A stretch of 48,068 nt of DNA from Bacteriovoracaceae bacterium UBA6153 (lineage in GTDB: Bacteria; Bdellovibrionota; Bacteriovoracia; Bacteriovoracales; Bacteriovoracaceae): assembly GCA_002428265.1 (NCBI GenBank), contig DIUR01000025.1, forward strand, positions 1-48,068, written 5' to 3'. A program made the translations under genes and the position numbers. Within the stretch, counting starts at the first letter, position 1. Every line of letters starts with the position of its first letter. The notes below the pieces were generated by a model. That model did not search any database, was not told the origin of the DNA, and worked only from the letters and a program-made list of their open reading frames with translations. Shown in pieces: positions 32,156-39,376 of this stretch.

Positions 32156-34075
32156 TTACTTACTTCTATCGGGTTTCGAATTCTTAAGTGTCTGAATATT
32201 TTTTTCAACTTCATTCAATTGATTTAACAGGCTGGTCATCAGCTCATCAGATTCACAGTTTTGTTGAAGTTTTTTAATTTCTTCTTTTTTATTTTTTAAC
32301 TGCTCCATATGCAGTTTATTTTTTAAATCAAAGAGAATGCGCGACTTTGTTTTTGTGTCAGCGTCTTTATGTTTGTAGTTGTAGAATGCAGCCGTTACTG
32401 CCTCACGAAGATCAACAGAGTACTCAGGACTATTCGTCAAATTGAGCATCACCGATTCATACTCGCGGTCATCTACTTCCATAGTGATTTTACGAATTTT
32501 TCCAATGTATTTTTTTACCTCATCATTGGTAACTAAATCAAGGATTTCATTCATTTTATCCATGTTTAATAGAGAGGGAAGTTGGACTAGTTCTTGCACT
32601 AATAGCTTTTCCATTTTGCTTAAATACGTCTCTGGTGAAGACACTTCCGGATCAAATGTTATTTCTGAATTGTTCTGAAATACAAAATCTTCATCTGTGT
32701 AAGCAGGTTCAACATTATCCGTAACAATCTTTTTCGCTTGAGCAAATTTCGGCTTTTCTGCGGATTTACTTAAGTAATCTTCATAATTTTTAATGATTTG
32801 AGACGGCTCGGCCTTCAGTCCCAAACGCTTTGCAAAGCCTACAACTCGCTCAGTCGCAGCAAGGTCACCTTTCATTGGGGCCACCACGTCAAAGGCCTTG
32901 TGGAGGATCTCAAGCTTTCTGTCGAGGACCTCTGGAAGAGTCTCAGGAATCAATTTTCCTAAAAGAGTGTCGACAGCGGCTTCAGCATTTTCGATTTTCT
33001 TCTGCATCGCCAATGCACCGTGAGCAATTAAATAGTCATCCGGGTCTTTTTGAGGAGAAAAATCAATAAATTTGGCGATGATGCCTTTTTCTGCAAATTG
33101 TTTATAGGCCCTTTCCATGGCCTTAAACCCTGCCGGGTCACTATCGAGGGCCAGGTAAACATTTTTTGTTAGAGATAAAATTCTCTCTACAGAGCTCGCG
33201 CCAAGAGCTGTCCCCATGATGGCGACAGTGTTGGTAAAACCGTTTTTATAGAGAGCGATTTGATCCATATTTCCTTCAACCAGTATGATTGCATCTTTTT
33301 CTCTAATGGCATTTTTAGCAAGATGAAAGCCATAGAGGATGTTGGTCTTACTGAAGATGAATGAATCTACCGAATTCAGATATTTGGCCTTCTGATCGTC
33401 TCTGATAGAGCGTGAAGTAAAACCTACAACCTGGCCGTAATGATCCCAGATAGGGAAGATAATTCTGTCCCTGAAGGTGTCATAGTGGGCATCTGGATTA
33501 TGATTGTCCCGTCTGATTAAGGTAATATCGAGGGCCACACTGATAGCAAAATCTCGCTCAGTTGGGTTTGGAATAGACTTTAAATAGTCAGATATCGAGT
33601 TTTTATTGGGAGCAAATCCCAATGAAAAAGACATGGCGACTTCTTCGTCGAGCCCACGCTTTTTAATAAATGAATTATAGGGTTGAAACTGTCCGCTTGA
33701 AGCGACTTTGCGGTATAACAAAGCTGCCTTAGTAAGAATCTTTTTCGCCATCTCAACTTTAGGATTTGTCTTTCTCTCTTCTTGATAAGATTCGAAATTG
33801 ATTCCTTGTTTTGAACAGATGTCTTTTAGGGCATCGACAAAATCGAGATTGCTGTATCTCATGACGAAGCCAATCGAGTCTCCGGCAGCTCCGCAAGCAA
33901 AACACTTGAAGATCTTTTTAGAGTCGTTGATGTTCATTGAAGGTTTTGTGTCGCTGTGAAATGGACACACGGAAACCATCGCTGAGCCTGAGCGCTTGAT
34001 CGACAAGTAATTGCCGATAATAGAAGAAATAGGAATTTCTTCTTTGATCCTGTTTTTTAAGTCTTCTAATGACAT
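32156..34075 (-). CDS. dnaG: DNA primase
   Basis: The 639-residue primase makes RNA primers at the replication fork. The CHC2-type zinc finger is C37-P-F-H40...C58-F-A-C61. The RNA polymerase basic region includes FGRDRIIFPIWDHYGQVVGFTSR-like sequence, and the TOPRIM domain has I-L-V-E-G-N-M-D (about residue 270) and LALDSDPAG. The C-terminal third is lysine/glutamate-rich, where the helicase-interaction domain normally lies. It starts immediately at the trmB stop (one shared base) and ends 14 bases before rpoD, so the three genes are one unit. Confidence 0.96.
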   Translation of the reverse strand: MSLEDLKNRIKEEIPISSIIGNYLSIKRSGSAMVSVCPFHSDTKPSMNINDSKKIFKCFACGAAGDSIGFVMRYSNLDFVDALKDICSKQGINFESYQEERKTNPKVEMAKKILTKAALLYRKVASSGQFQPYNSFIKKRGLDEEVAMSFSLGFAPNKNSISDYLKSIPNPTERDFAISVALDITLIRRDNHNPDAHYDTFRDRIIFPIWDHYGQVVGFTSRSIRDDQKAKYLNSVDSFIFSKTNILYGFHLAKNAIREKDAIILVEGNMDQIALYKNGFTNTVAIMGTALGASSVERILSLTKNVYLALDSDPAGFKAMERAYKQFAEKGIIAKFIDFSPQKDPDDYLIAHGALAMQKKIENAEAAVDTLLGKLIPETLPEVLDRKLEILHKAFDVVAPMKGDLAATERVVGFAKRLGLKAEPSQIIKNYEDYLSKSAEKPKFAQAKKIVTDNVEPAYTDEDFVFQNNSEITFDPEVSSPETYLSKMEKLLVQELVQLPSLLNMDKMNEILDLVTNDEVKKYIGKIRKITMEVDDREYESVMLNLTNSPEYSVDLREAVTAAFYNYKHKDADTKTKSRILFDLKNKLHMEQLKNKKEEIKKLQQNCESDELMTSLLNQLNEVEKNIQTLKNSKPDRSK

Positions 34076-34767
34076 TACTTTTTTGATCTCAGAACGAAAG
34101 CTTTAATTTGAATTCCTTGCTCAAGGAATATTTTTTCAAAACCTGTCGTATATTTTGCCAGTAAATGATCTGGATATTCAGATCGAAGATCGGGGCTTTC
34201 AAGAATAACTTCGAAGAGATCGCTTTGTTTTTTGATCTCTCTGTCCATCCACTCAGCGTAATCATCATGATCAGTTTTGATATAGAAAATTCCACCGGGT
34301 TTAATCGTTTTGTAAGCTGATTTCAGGAATGTTTCCTGAATAAGTCTCTTCTTATTATGTTTTGTTTTTGGCCATGGATCTGGAAAGAAATAAAAAATCC
34401 CATCCAGTTCATTTTCATCAAACATGTATTCGATACGTTCACCTTTTGCGCGAAGGTATCTAAAGTTTTTGAACTCAAGAGCAGAGAGTTTTTTAGCGAG
34501 GTGAAAACTTCTTTTGAAGCGATAGTCGAGTCCAATAAAATGTTGTTCTGGATGATCGATGCAGTAATCGATCATAAAATGGCCAGCGCCTGTTCCAATT
34601 TCTAAAAAAAGTTGTCCTTCTCTTTTGAAGACATCTTTATTCCAAAGGCCTTTGAAAGCTTCGGCCTCATGATCTCTTAAAACGAAATCAGAAAACTCGC
34701 CCAATTTATCGTGGTACGGGTTTTCGTGTTTGTATTTAAAATCTTCTTTGAAAGAATAATCTACCAT
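34075..34767 (-). CDS. trmB: tRNA (guanine-N7-)-methyltransferase
   Basis: The 230-residue enzyme makes m7G46 in tRNA. The SAM-binding motif FLEIGTGAGHFMIDYC, the next strand FIGLDYRFKRSFHLAKK, and the diagnostic FFPDPWPKTKHNKKRLIQ are all present. I chose the ATG at 34767, with AAGG seven bases before it, over a TTG at 34773. It is first in the trmB-dnaG-rpoD operon. A weak stem-loop (GGCCCCCT with AGGGAGCC, near 34811-34829) lies upstream in the 140-base gap to the divergent gene. Confidence 0.94.
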   Translation of the reverse strand: MVDYSFKEDFKYKHENPYHDKLGEFSDFVLRDHEAEAFKGLWNKDVFKREGQLFLEIGTGAGHFMIDYCIDHPEQHFIGLDYRFKRSFHLAKKLSALEFKNFRYLRAKGERIEYMFDENELDGIFYFFPDPWPKTKHNKKRLIQETFLKSAYKTIKPGGIFYIKTDHDDYAEWMDREIKKQSDLFEVILESPDLRSEYPDHLLAKYTTGFEKIFLEQGIQIKAFVLRSKK

Positions 34768-34834
34768 GTCCAAGCCTTTTAATTTTAAAGGATTTAGTTA
34801 TCACTTGAGAGGCCCCCTAGCAAGGGAGCCCCTA

Positions 34835-34861
34835 TAAAGTTTTCAATCTAATTGCAAAAAT
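34835..34861 (+). promoter_or_regulatory. Possible sigma-28-like promoter element, weak
   Basis: TAAAGTTT matches the enterobacterial FliA -35 consensus exactly. After 11 bases comes GCAAAAAT, which matches only 4 of 8 bases of GCCGATAA. It lies 55 bases before the secreted-protein gene at 34916. In an AT-rich genome this can be chance. Confidence 0.2.
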
Positions 34862-34915
34862 TCCGCATTGCGGTAGGTTCCCGTAACATTACGAAAATAG
34901 CGAAGGGGACAGATA

Positions 34916-35764
34916 ATGAAAAAAACACTTTTAGTACTAGGGGTATGCGCCTTTAGTTTCAGCGCTATGGCCAAGGCAACGCCTTCTCAGTCTATAGATC
35001 AATTTTGTGCAGATCGTTCAAGCGAATCATTTACAAAAGAACTGTTGCAGAGCTCAAGCAATCTTATGGCATTCGCTAATCGTGGTGGAATGGCCAACGG
35101 TGGAGTTTGCTGGTGGCACTCAAGATTTCAAAGAAGTGCGACCTATTTAACTATTTATAAGCCAGGTAACGATTATCCATCAAAAGCTGAGGCCGAAAAA
35201 ATTATCGGAAAAATCAGAGACGGAAAAGAAATCATTACGATCGGTGGATTCAGAAACTTTAGTGAGTTCTCTTCTGCTTACAGAGCAGAAATCCAACGTG
35301 AACTTGAAAAATGGCAAAAGGCCGATGGTATTGCAAGGTTTAACTGGGTTATGGGACTAAAAGGAAGCAACGTTGTTGAAGCTCCAAAGTTTCGCGAGAT
35401 GATGGATGAGCTTTATCAATATGTTGAAATCGAAGGCAACATTGCTTACCAGAAACTTCAAATTAAAGGTGTTACCGCTCACGCGTGGTTAGTTGTGAAC
35501 ATGAAAAAAACGAGTAGAGGCTACGATCTGGAAGTTCTGGACAGCAACTACCCATCACAGACAATGGTTTATCGTTACCAAGATGGGATGACTAATTTTA
35601 ATCATACTTATTACGGTGCTTTTACTCCATACCTGGAAAGAAGAGCTGAGTTAGATTCAGTTAAAATGGCCATCCTTGAAAAGTGTAATCCTGCTGAATA
35701 TAAACTTAAAAAAGCAGCGGAAAGAAATCGTGTTCAAGACAATAACAACAATTACGGAAATTAA
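34916..35764 (+). CDS. Secreted protein of unknown function
   Basis: The 282-residue product has a signal peptide (MKKTLLVLGVCAFSFSAMAKA, cleavage after A-M-A). The mature chain includes a NGGVCWWHSRFQRSATYL stretch (about residues 61-78) with Cys65 and a His two residues after WW, and ITAHAWLVVN-like (GVTAHAWLVVNMKK, about 185-198) followed by LEVLDSNYPSQ (about 207). The C...H...D/N order, with the H inside A-H-A-W, resembles papain-like or C39-like cysteine peptidases, but I cannot place the family. GAAGGGG precedes the ATG. The C-terminus is asparagine-rich (NNNNYGN). Confidence 0.75.
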   Translation: MKKTLLVLGVCAFSFSAMAKATPSQSIDQFCADRSSESFTKELLQSSSNLMAFANRGGMANGGVCWWHSRFQRSATYLTIYKPGNDYPSKAEAEKIIGKIRDGKEIITIGGFRNFSEFSSAYRAEIQRELEKWQKADGIARFNWVMGLKGSNVVEAPKFREMMDELYQYVEIEGNIAYQKLQIKGVTAHAWLVVNMKKTSRGYDLEVLDSNYPSQTMVYRYQDGMTNFNHTYYGAFTPYLERRAELDSVKMAILEKCNPAEYKLKKAAERNRVQDNNNNYGN

Positions 35765-35870
35765 ATAAAGAATACTCTACAAGAAAACAATTAGTGGAGA
35801 ATTTACATCTTAGCTTGAGTTTCAAGCATAAGTGAGCTAGTAAAATTTAAAATAAATCATTGGAGATATC

Positions 35871-36200
35871 ATGAAAACATTAGCGTTCTTAAGTCTTTTT
35901 ACAGTTTGTTCAGCATTTGCAGGTGATTTATCATCAGCTTTAAAATCAGAGTTCGAAGCTAATCAAAAAGCATCATGCGCTGTTGTTTCTAAATCGTCAG
36001 ATGTTTTCAGTGTTTACTGTGAAAACCAAAACAAAGTTGGAACTTTTACAGTAGAAGTTAAAAATGATGTTTTAGTAGGTGAAGGAACTTCATGGTTAAA
36101 AGGAACTCGTCACCAAGCAGAATGCGACGTTGAAGGAAGTGTTTCTGAAAACGTTGTAACGAACTTAGAAGTGTCTTGTTTGCACTCATTACGTCCATAA
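35871..36200 (+). CDS. Small secreted protein of unknown function
   Basis: The 109-residue product has a signal peptide (MKTLAFLSLFTVCSAFAGD). The mature part holds four cysteines (SCAVV, YCEN, ECDVEG, SCLHS) that could form two disulfides in a small beta domain. TTGGAGA precedes the ATG. It lies 107 bases after the 282-residue gene in the same direction; the gap holds a hairpin (GCTTGA-GTT-TCAAGC near 35813-35827) without a T-run. Its own terminator, immediately after the stop, has been split by the IS element. Confidence 0.78.
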   Translation: MKTLAFLSLFTVCSAFAGDLSSALKSEFEANQKASCAVVSKSSDVFSVYCENQNKVGTFTVEVKNDVLVGEGTSWLKGTRHQAECDVEGSVSENVVTNLEVSCLHSLRP

Positions 36201-36201
36201 T

Positions 36202-36217
36202 AAAAAAAGGCCCGCTT
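36202..36217. terminator. Left half of a terminator split by the IS element
   Basis: AAGGCCCGCTT (36207-36217) is the left arm. Its partner AAGCGGGCCTT now lies at 37620-37630, followed by a T-run. Before insertion the two would form an 11-bp stem with a 10-base loop TTGATCATTT, a strong bidirectional terminator shared by the convergent genes. The arms are now about 1.4 kb apart. Confidence 0.85.
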
Positions 36218-36219
36218 TT

Positions 36220-36223
36220 GATC
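36220..36223. repeat. Target-site duplication, left copy (GATC)
   Basis: GATC directly flanks the left end of the IS (first base 36224) and matches the copy at 37612-37615. A 4-bp duplication fits IS3-family insertion. Confidence 0.8.
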
Positions 36224-36264
36224 TGTACCCCTAAAAGTGGACAGGTTAAAAAAAGCCCTAAAAA

Positions 36265-37140
36265 CTAAGATCTAATATGCCTCCGATACATATTCGGAGG
36301 CATTTTTTTTAGACCCCATTGTGGTCGTTCGTAATTATAATAATCAATCTCTTTTGTCACCATCGCTTTAAGCTTTTCAAAGTTGTTGCAATCTTTTAGC
36401 TCTAAATGATCCTTAATATAACCAAAAAAACTCTCTACTGGCGCATTGTCTATACAATTACCTTTTCTCGACATTGATTGAACTATTCCATTTTCTTTTA
36501 ACTTTCTTCGATAAATGAAATGAGTAAAATGTAATCCTTGATCAGAATGGATCATTAACTTGCTTCTTTTATTTCTACTTAATTTATTAACTGCAATGTC
36601 TAATGCTGTATTAACTAATTGAATATCAGGACGGATGGATAAATTAGATGCAACTATCTCTTTTGTACCTAAATCTTTAAAAACAGCGAGGTAAGCTTTT
36701 TTCCCTAATCCGTAATTTAATTGAGTTATATCAGTTGAGTAAACCTCGTCTGCTTTTAATCTTTTGAAATGTCTATTAAGAAAATTTGGATGTGTCTCAT
36801 GCTCTTGTTTTGTTAAAGATAATTTACGATAAATATTTTTTCTTCTTATCTTTGTAACAAGACCAAACTTATTCTTAATCCTCGCAATTCTTTTAAGATT
36901 CATAGTGATTTTATACTGAGTTTCTATGCGCATCTTAATTTGTCTAATTCCGATTTTCTCCTTACCATTTGTAAATACCTTATTGATTAAATCAAAAGAT
37001 TCAATATCTCTTTCTTCGATTAATTTATCTTCTTTCGATTTATAGAGTCCACTTCGACTGACATTAAATTTTTTACAGATAACTTGAAGCCTAATCTTAT
37101 ATTTCTGACTTTCGGCCTTAGCAATTATTTTGAAGATGGT
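36265..37140 (-). CDS. IS3-family transposase OrfB, made by -1 frameshift from OrfA
   Basis: The open frame runs 291 codons from the slip site at 37140 to 36267, without a stop; the ATG at 36933 is only internal. The first 70 residues include a helix-turn-helix (LQVICKKFNVSRSGLYKSK) and I-G-I-R-Q-I-K. The integrase core has D in S-T-D-I-T, D in H-S-D-Q-G and E in V-E-S-F-F-G, with exactly 35 residues between the last two, so the DDE triad is intact. It would be produced as an OrfAB fusion by slipping at A7. The 3' end lies on a hairpin that stops transcripts coming from the left. Confidence 0.88.
   Translation of the reverse strand, partial: TIFKIIAKAESQKYKIRLQVICKKFNVSRSGLYKSKEDKLIEERDIESFDLINKVFTNGKEKIGIRQIKMRIETQYKITMNLKRIARIKNKFGLVTKIRRKNIYRKLSLTKQEHETHPNFLNRHFKRLKADEVYSTDITQLNYGLGKKAYLAVFKDLGTKEIVASNLSIRPDIQLVNTALDIAVNKLSRNKRSKLMIHSDQGLHFTHFIYRRKLKENGIVQSMSRKGNCIDNAPVESFFGYIKDHLELKDCNNFEKLKAMVTKEIDYYNYERPQWGLKKMPPNMYRRHIRS
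36277..36310 (+). terminator. Inward-facing terminator at the IS left end
   Basis: ATGCCTCCGA (36277-36286) pairs with TCGGAGGCAT (36294-36303) around a 7-base loop, followed by seven T on the plus strand. It overlaps the last codons of orfB. It would stop plus-strand transcripts entering from the gene at 35871, whose own terminator is split. Confidence 0.8.
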
Positions 37141-37532
37141 TTTTTTGCTAAGGCCTTCTTCTTTTTTACTTCTTCAAGAAGTTCTCCTTGAATATAAACA
37201 ATTGCCTTTAATTCATCCATTGTTAGGTCATCTAGATTATTCTTAGGCCTGCCGATAGGATTTCCACGAGTCTCCTTATAAAAGGATTCCTCACCACGAA
37301 CTTCGAATTTAAGTTTCCATCTTTTTAGAGAATACTTGCAGTAGTCTTTTTCGAAAAAATTTATATCGAATCCGTGTGAATGAAAGATTTCGTCACCACT
37401 GATGCCTTCTAGAAACATCTCGACGGCATTAATCATAAACTCAGGCTTAAAAATAATATGGCTGTCGGTGATTTTGAGAACATTTGGGTTGGCTAAGAGT
37501 TTTGTTCTCTGATTTGGCGTAAAGCTCTGCAT
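37125..37532 (-). CDS. IS3-family transposase OrfA
   Basis: The 135-residue protein has an N-terminal helix-turn-helix region with the pattern N-P-N-V-L-K-I-T-x-S-x-I-x-F-K-P-E-F, common in OrfA proteins of one IS3 subgroup, and a linker G-N-P-I-G-R-P-K. The C-terminal helix (LTMDELKAIVYIQGELLEEVKKKK) may be the leucine-zipper dimerisation helix. The start at 37532 has TGGAGTG before it; the ORF opens earlier at 37571. Reading GCA AAA AAA, the ribosome can slip one base back at 37140-37146 into the orfB frame. If it does not, translation ends at 37125. Confidence 0.85.
   Translation of the reverse strand: MQSFTPNQRTKLLANPNVLKITDSHIIFKPEFMINAVEMFLEGISGDEIFHSHGFDINFFEKDYCKYSLKRWKLKFEVRGEESFYKETRGNPIGRPKNNLDDLTMDELKAIVYIQGELLEEVKKKKALAKKPSSK
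37140..37146 (-). other. Programmed -1 frameshift slip site (A7)
   Basis: The minus strand reads GCA AAA AAA CCA in the orfA frame. Slipping one base gives ACC ATC TTC in the orfB frame (37140 is a multiple of three from 36933). A7 heptamers are well-known IS3-family slip sites. Confidence 0.8.
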
Positions 37533-37553
37533 AAAAATACACTCCAATATAAG

Positions 37554-37585
37554 AAAGCCCCATCTTATCACAGATGGGGCTTTTT
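37554..37585. terminator. Inward-facing hairpin terminator at the IS right end
   Basis: AAAGCCCCATCT (37554-37565) pairs with AGATGGGGCTTT (37572-37583) around a 6-base loop. On the minus strand it lies just before orfA, so it would meet transcripts arriving from the DegT gene. The T-run is stronger on the plus strand. Confidence 0.75.
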
Positions 37586-37611
37586 ATTTAGTGTCTACTT
37601 TTTAGGGTACA

Positions 37612-37615
37612 GATC
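37612..37615. repeat. Target-site duplication, right copy (GATC)
   Basis: GATC directly follows the right end of the IS (last base 37611) and equals the left copy at 36220-36223. Confidence 0.8.
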
Positions 37616-37619
37616 ATTT

Positions 37620-37634
37620 AAGCGGGCCTTTTTA
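37620..37634. terminator. Right half of the terminator split by the IS element
   Basis: AAGCGGGCCTT (37620-37630) plus a following T is the right arm matching 36207-36217. See that entry. Confidence 0.85.
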
Positions 37635-37635
37635 T

Positions 37636-38760
37636 TTAAGCCTTGAAATGATTTTTTACTGTCTGAACAACATACTCTAATTCTTCTTTTGTAATGTAAG
37701 CAAAACAAGGAAGATTCAATACTGATTGTGAAATATAATGAGCATTCCCATTGTCAATTTTTCCAACTAAATGTCCCTTCGCTCCCGATTGTAAGCTCAT
37801 CGCACCAGGATAGATTGTTCCAAATCCAACGTTAGCTTTTTTAAGCGACTCAATAAGTGCCGGACGAAGTGCAGGATCAATCATTCCCACAGCACAGTAT
37901 CCATTTTCAGTGATGTGCGATTTCGCAAGCACTGGCTTAAATGGCAGTCCTTGAAGAGCTTCAGCGTAGTATTTTACTGCATTTTTTCTGCTCTCGATCC
38001 TTGCGGTAATGTGCTCAAGTGAAAGTTTTAAGAATAAAGATTCATAAGCACCAATGCGTGAGTTCCAGCCAATCATTCCGTGAGAGTAGTGATCTGTTCT
38101 TCCGTGATTGATAAGGATTCTGCAAGCAGTGTTTAACTTTTCATCATTTGTGAAAACAGCTCCGGCATCTCCAGAAGCGCCGAGAACTTTTGCAGGGTAA
38201 AAACTTGTCGTCGAGATTAAGGCACCTGCAAGAATAGACTCGCCATTGATCTTTGTTCCAAAACACTGAGCACCGTCTTCAATAAGAAGAACGCCATTAT
38301 CTTTTGCATGTTTTCTGATTTCAATTGTGTCTGGACTTGCCCATCCATAAAGGTGAACCATGATGGCCGCTTTTGGTTTGAACTCACTTACTGCTTTTTT
38401 AAATGTCTCTAAATCCCAGTGGCATGTTTCGCGATTAACATCGACAGTAACAGGATTAGCTCCAACGTTGACGACAGCTTCGAATGTCGCCCAGAAAGTC
38501 ATATCGGGAACAAGAACTTTATCGTTTTTTTCAACACCGACACCACGAAGGGCGATTTGAATGGCGTCTGTTCCGTTAGCGCAACCGATTGCATATTTAA
38601 CACCAGTAAATTTTGCGAGCTCAGCTTCCATTTCTCCAACAACAGGTCCACCAACGAATTGAGTTTTTTCAAAAAGAGTGGCGACACCGCCTAAGAAATT
38701 TTCTTTAAAGCCAGGTTCGAAGCGATTTAATGTAATGAAAGGAACTTGATTAACAGACAT
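37636..38760 (-). CDS. DegT/DnrJ/EryC1/StrS-family sugar aminotransferase
   Basis: The 374-residue PLP enzyme transfers an amino group to a nucleotide-sugar ketone. The schiff-base lysine is K191 in SFYPAKVLGASGDAG, the family form S-F-x-P-x-K-x-L-G-x-x-G-D. The nucleotide-sugar aminotransferase marks IGCANGTDAIQIALRGVG near residue 58, LIEDGAQCFG near 159 (PLP aspartate D162) and N-x-R-x-x-x-Y-E region (GWNSRIGAYESLFLKL near 232) are seen. No other sugar-nucleotide genes are nearby, so the end product, perhaps a polysaccharide or glycoprotein amino sugar, is unknown. Its terminator is the one split by the IS. Confidence 0.9.
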   Translation of the reverse strand: MSVNQVPFITLNRFEPGFKENFLGGVATLFEKTQFVGGPVVGEMEAELAKFTGVKYAIGCANGTDAIQIALRGVGVEKNDKVLVPDMTFWATFEAVVNVGANPVTVDVNRETCHWDLETFKKAVSEFKPKAAIMVHLYGWASPDTIEIRKHAKDNGVLLIEDGAQCFGTKINGESILAGALISTTSFYPAKVLGASGDAGAVFTNDEKLNTACRILINHGRTDHYSHGMIGWNSRIGAYESLFLKLSLEHITARIESRKNAVKYYAEALQGLPFKPVLAKSHITENGYCAVGMIDPALRPALIESLKKANVGFGTIYPGAMSLQSGAKGHLVGKIDNGNAHYISQSVLNLPCFAYITKEELEYVVQTVKNHFKA

Positions 38761-38842
38761 ATGTTCTCACTTGTTGCGAAAGATTAAATTGCACTCTCAT
38801 TTTTGATCTTTTGGTAGGAAATGAAAAGGGTAGGGCAAAAAA

Positions 38843-38870
38843 AAAGGAGAGAATTTTCATTCTCTCCTTT
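38843..38870 (-). terminator. Intrinsic terminator of the two-gene operon 38876-39306
   Basis: AAAGGAGAGAAT and ATTCTCTCCTTT form a perfect 12-bp stem with a 4-base loop, followed on the minus strand by more T. It lies 5 bases beyond the stop of the 66-residue gene. Confidence 0.9.
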
Positions 38871-38875
38871 TGTAT

Positions 38876-39076
38876 TTAGGCTTTTTTGTCGAGCATCTCA
38901 GTGATGAGCATCGCGGCTTTTTTGGCCAGAGCGGGATCCTTGATCTTTTCAGTAATCAATTTTTTCATTCGCTCTATTTCAGCTTTCTGAACCATGTTGT
39001 CAGAAGCGTCAGCAATTTTTAATTTAGTTTTCGCTGCGGGAGTAACTTCGCAGTCTGATTTTTTCAGTGCACCCAT
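38876..39076 (-). CDS. Small helical protein, unknown
   Basis: The 66-residue product is rich in Lys, Ala and Met and predicted mostly helical (residues 30-66: AEIERMKKLITEKI, then ALAKKAAMLITEMLDKKA), with one Cys near residue 9. No signal peptide. The ribosome site is weak. It lies 5 bases after the 74-residue gene and shares its promoter and operator, and is followed directly by a strong terminator, which supports it as a real gene. I recognise no family. Confidence 0.65.
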   Translation of the reverse strand: MGALKKSDCEVTPAAKTKLKIADASDNMVQKAEIERMKKLITEKIKDPALAKKAAMLITEMLDKKA

Positions 39077-39081
39077 AAAGA

Positions 39082-39306
39082 TTAAGCAGCCACTTCTGGC
39101 TTTCTCCCGTAATGCTTAGATACTTTCGCCATGTGTTCTTCAATGACTTCGAATAGTTCTAAGTTAGTTGTATGTGGATCCATTCCGTATGGAAGGGCAG
39201 AGTAAACCATATCGCCGTTATTTTCTGTGAATACGTACCATGTATTTCCCATTTTTTGGAATAGGACGTCTGAAGATGCTTGTGTGTTTGTTTGTGATGC
39301 TTTCAT
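39082..39306 (-). CDS. Small conserved-looking cytosolic protein, unknown
   Basis: The 74-residue product (MKASQTNTQASSDVLFQKM...) has a short strand segment WYVFTENNGDMVYSALPYG and a helix LELFEVIEEHMAKVSKHYG. No signal peptide. The start at 39306 has GGAGG in perfect position; the ORF opens upstream without a site. A 17-base palindrome-like operator and a sigma-28-like promoter sequence lie 45-75 bases before it. It forms an operon with the 66-residue gene. Confidence 0.72.
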   Translation of the reverse strand: MKASQTNTQASSDVLFQKMGNTWYVFTENNGDMVYSALPYGMDPHTTNLELFEVIEEHMAKVSKHYGRKPEVAA

Positions 39307-39349
39307 AATTTCCTCCGTGAAATTGTGATTACCTTGTCTCTTAATTAGC

Positions 39350-39376
39350 TTTTCGTGTGTTGCTGTCAAAACTTTA
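39350..39376 (-). promoter_or_regulatory. Possible sigma-28-like promoter
   Basis: On the minus strand, TAAAGTTT (39376-39369), then 11 bases, then CACGAAAA (39357-39350). The FliA consensus is TAAAGTTT-N11-GCCGATAA; the first part matches fully and the second at 5 of 8 positions. It overlaps the operator copy 3. The RNA would start near 39340, about 35 bases before the ATG. Confidence 0.35.

Larger units (their letters stand above)
36224..37611 (-). mobile_element. Complete IS3-family insertion sequence, 1388 bp
   Basis: The ends are TGTACCCCTAAAAGTGGACA and, on the other strand, TGTACCCTAAAAAGTAGACA, matching at 17 of 20 positions and keeping the 5'-TG...CA-3' form. Four-base direct repeats GATC flank it. 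Inside, orfA and orfB are on the minus strand and linked by an A7 slip site, and the orfB product has a DD35E triad. All parts needed for movement are present, so it may be active. Terminators face inward at both ends (36277-36310 and 37554-37585). Confidence 0.9.

Noticed and set aside
34811..34829. Stem-loop GGCCCCCT / AGGGAGCC upstream of trmB as a terminator
   Set aside because: The stem is bulged and has no T-run on either side; kept only as a remark under trmB.
37590..37600. TGTCTA in the IS right end as a fourth operator copy
   Set aside because: It is part of the IS terminal inverted repeat and has no paired TAGACA half at the right spacing.
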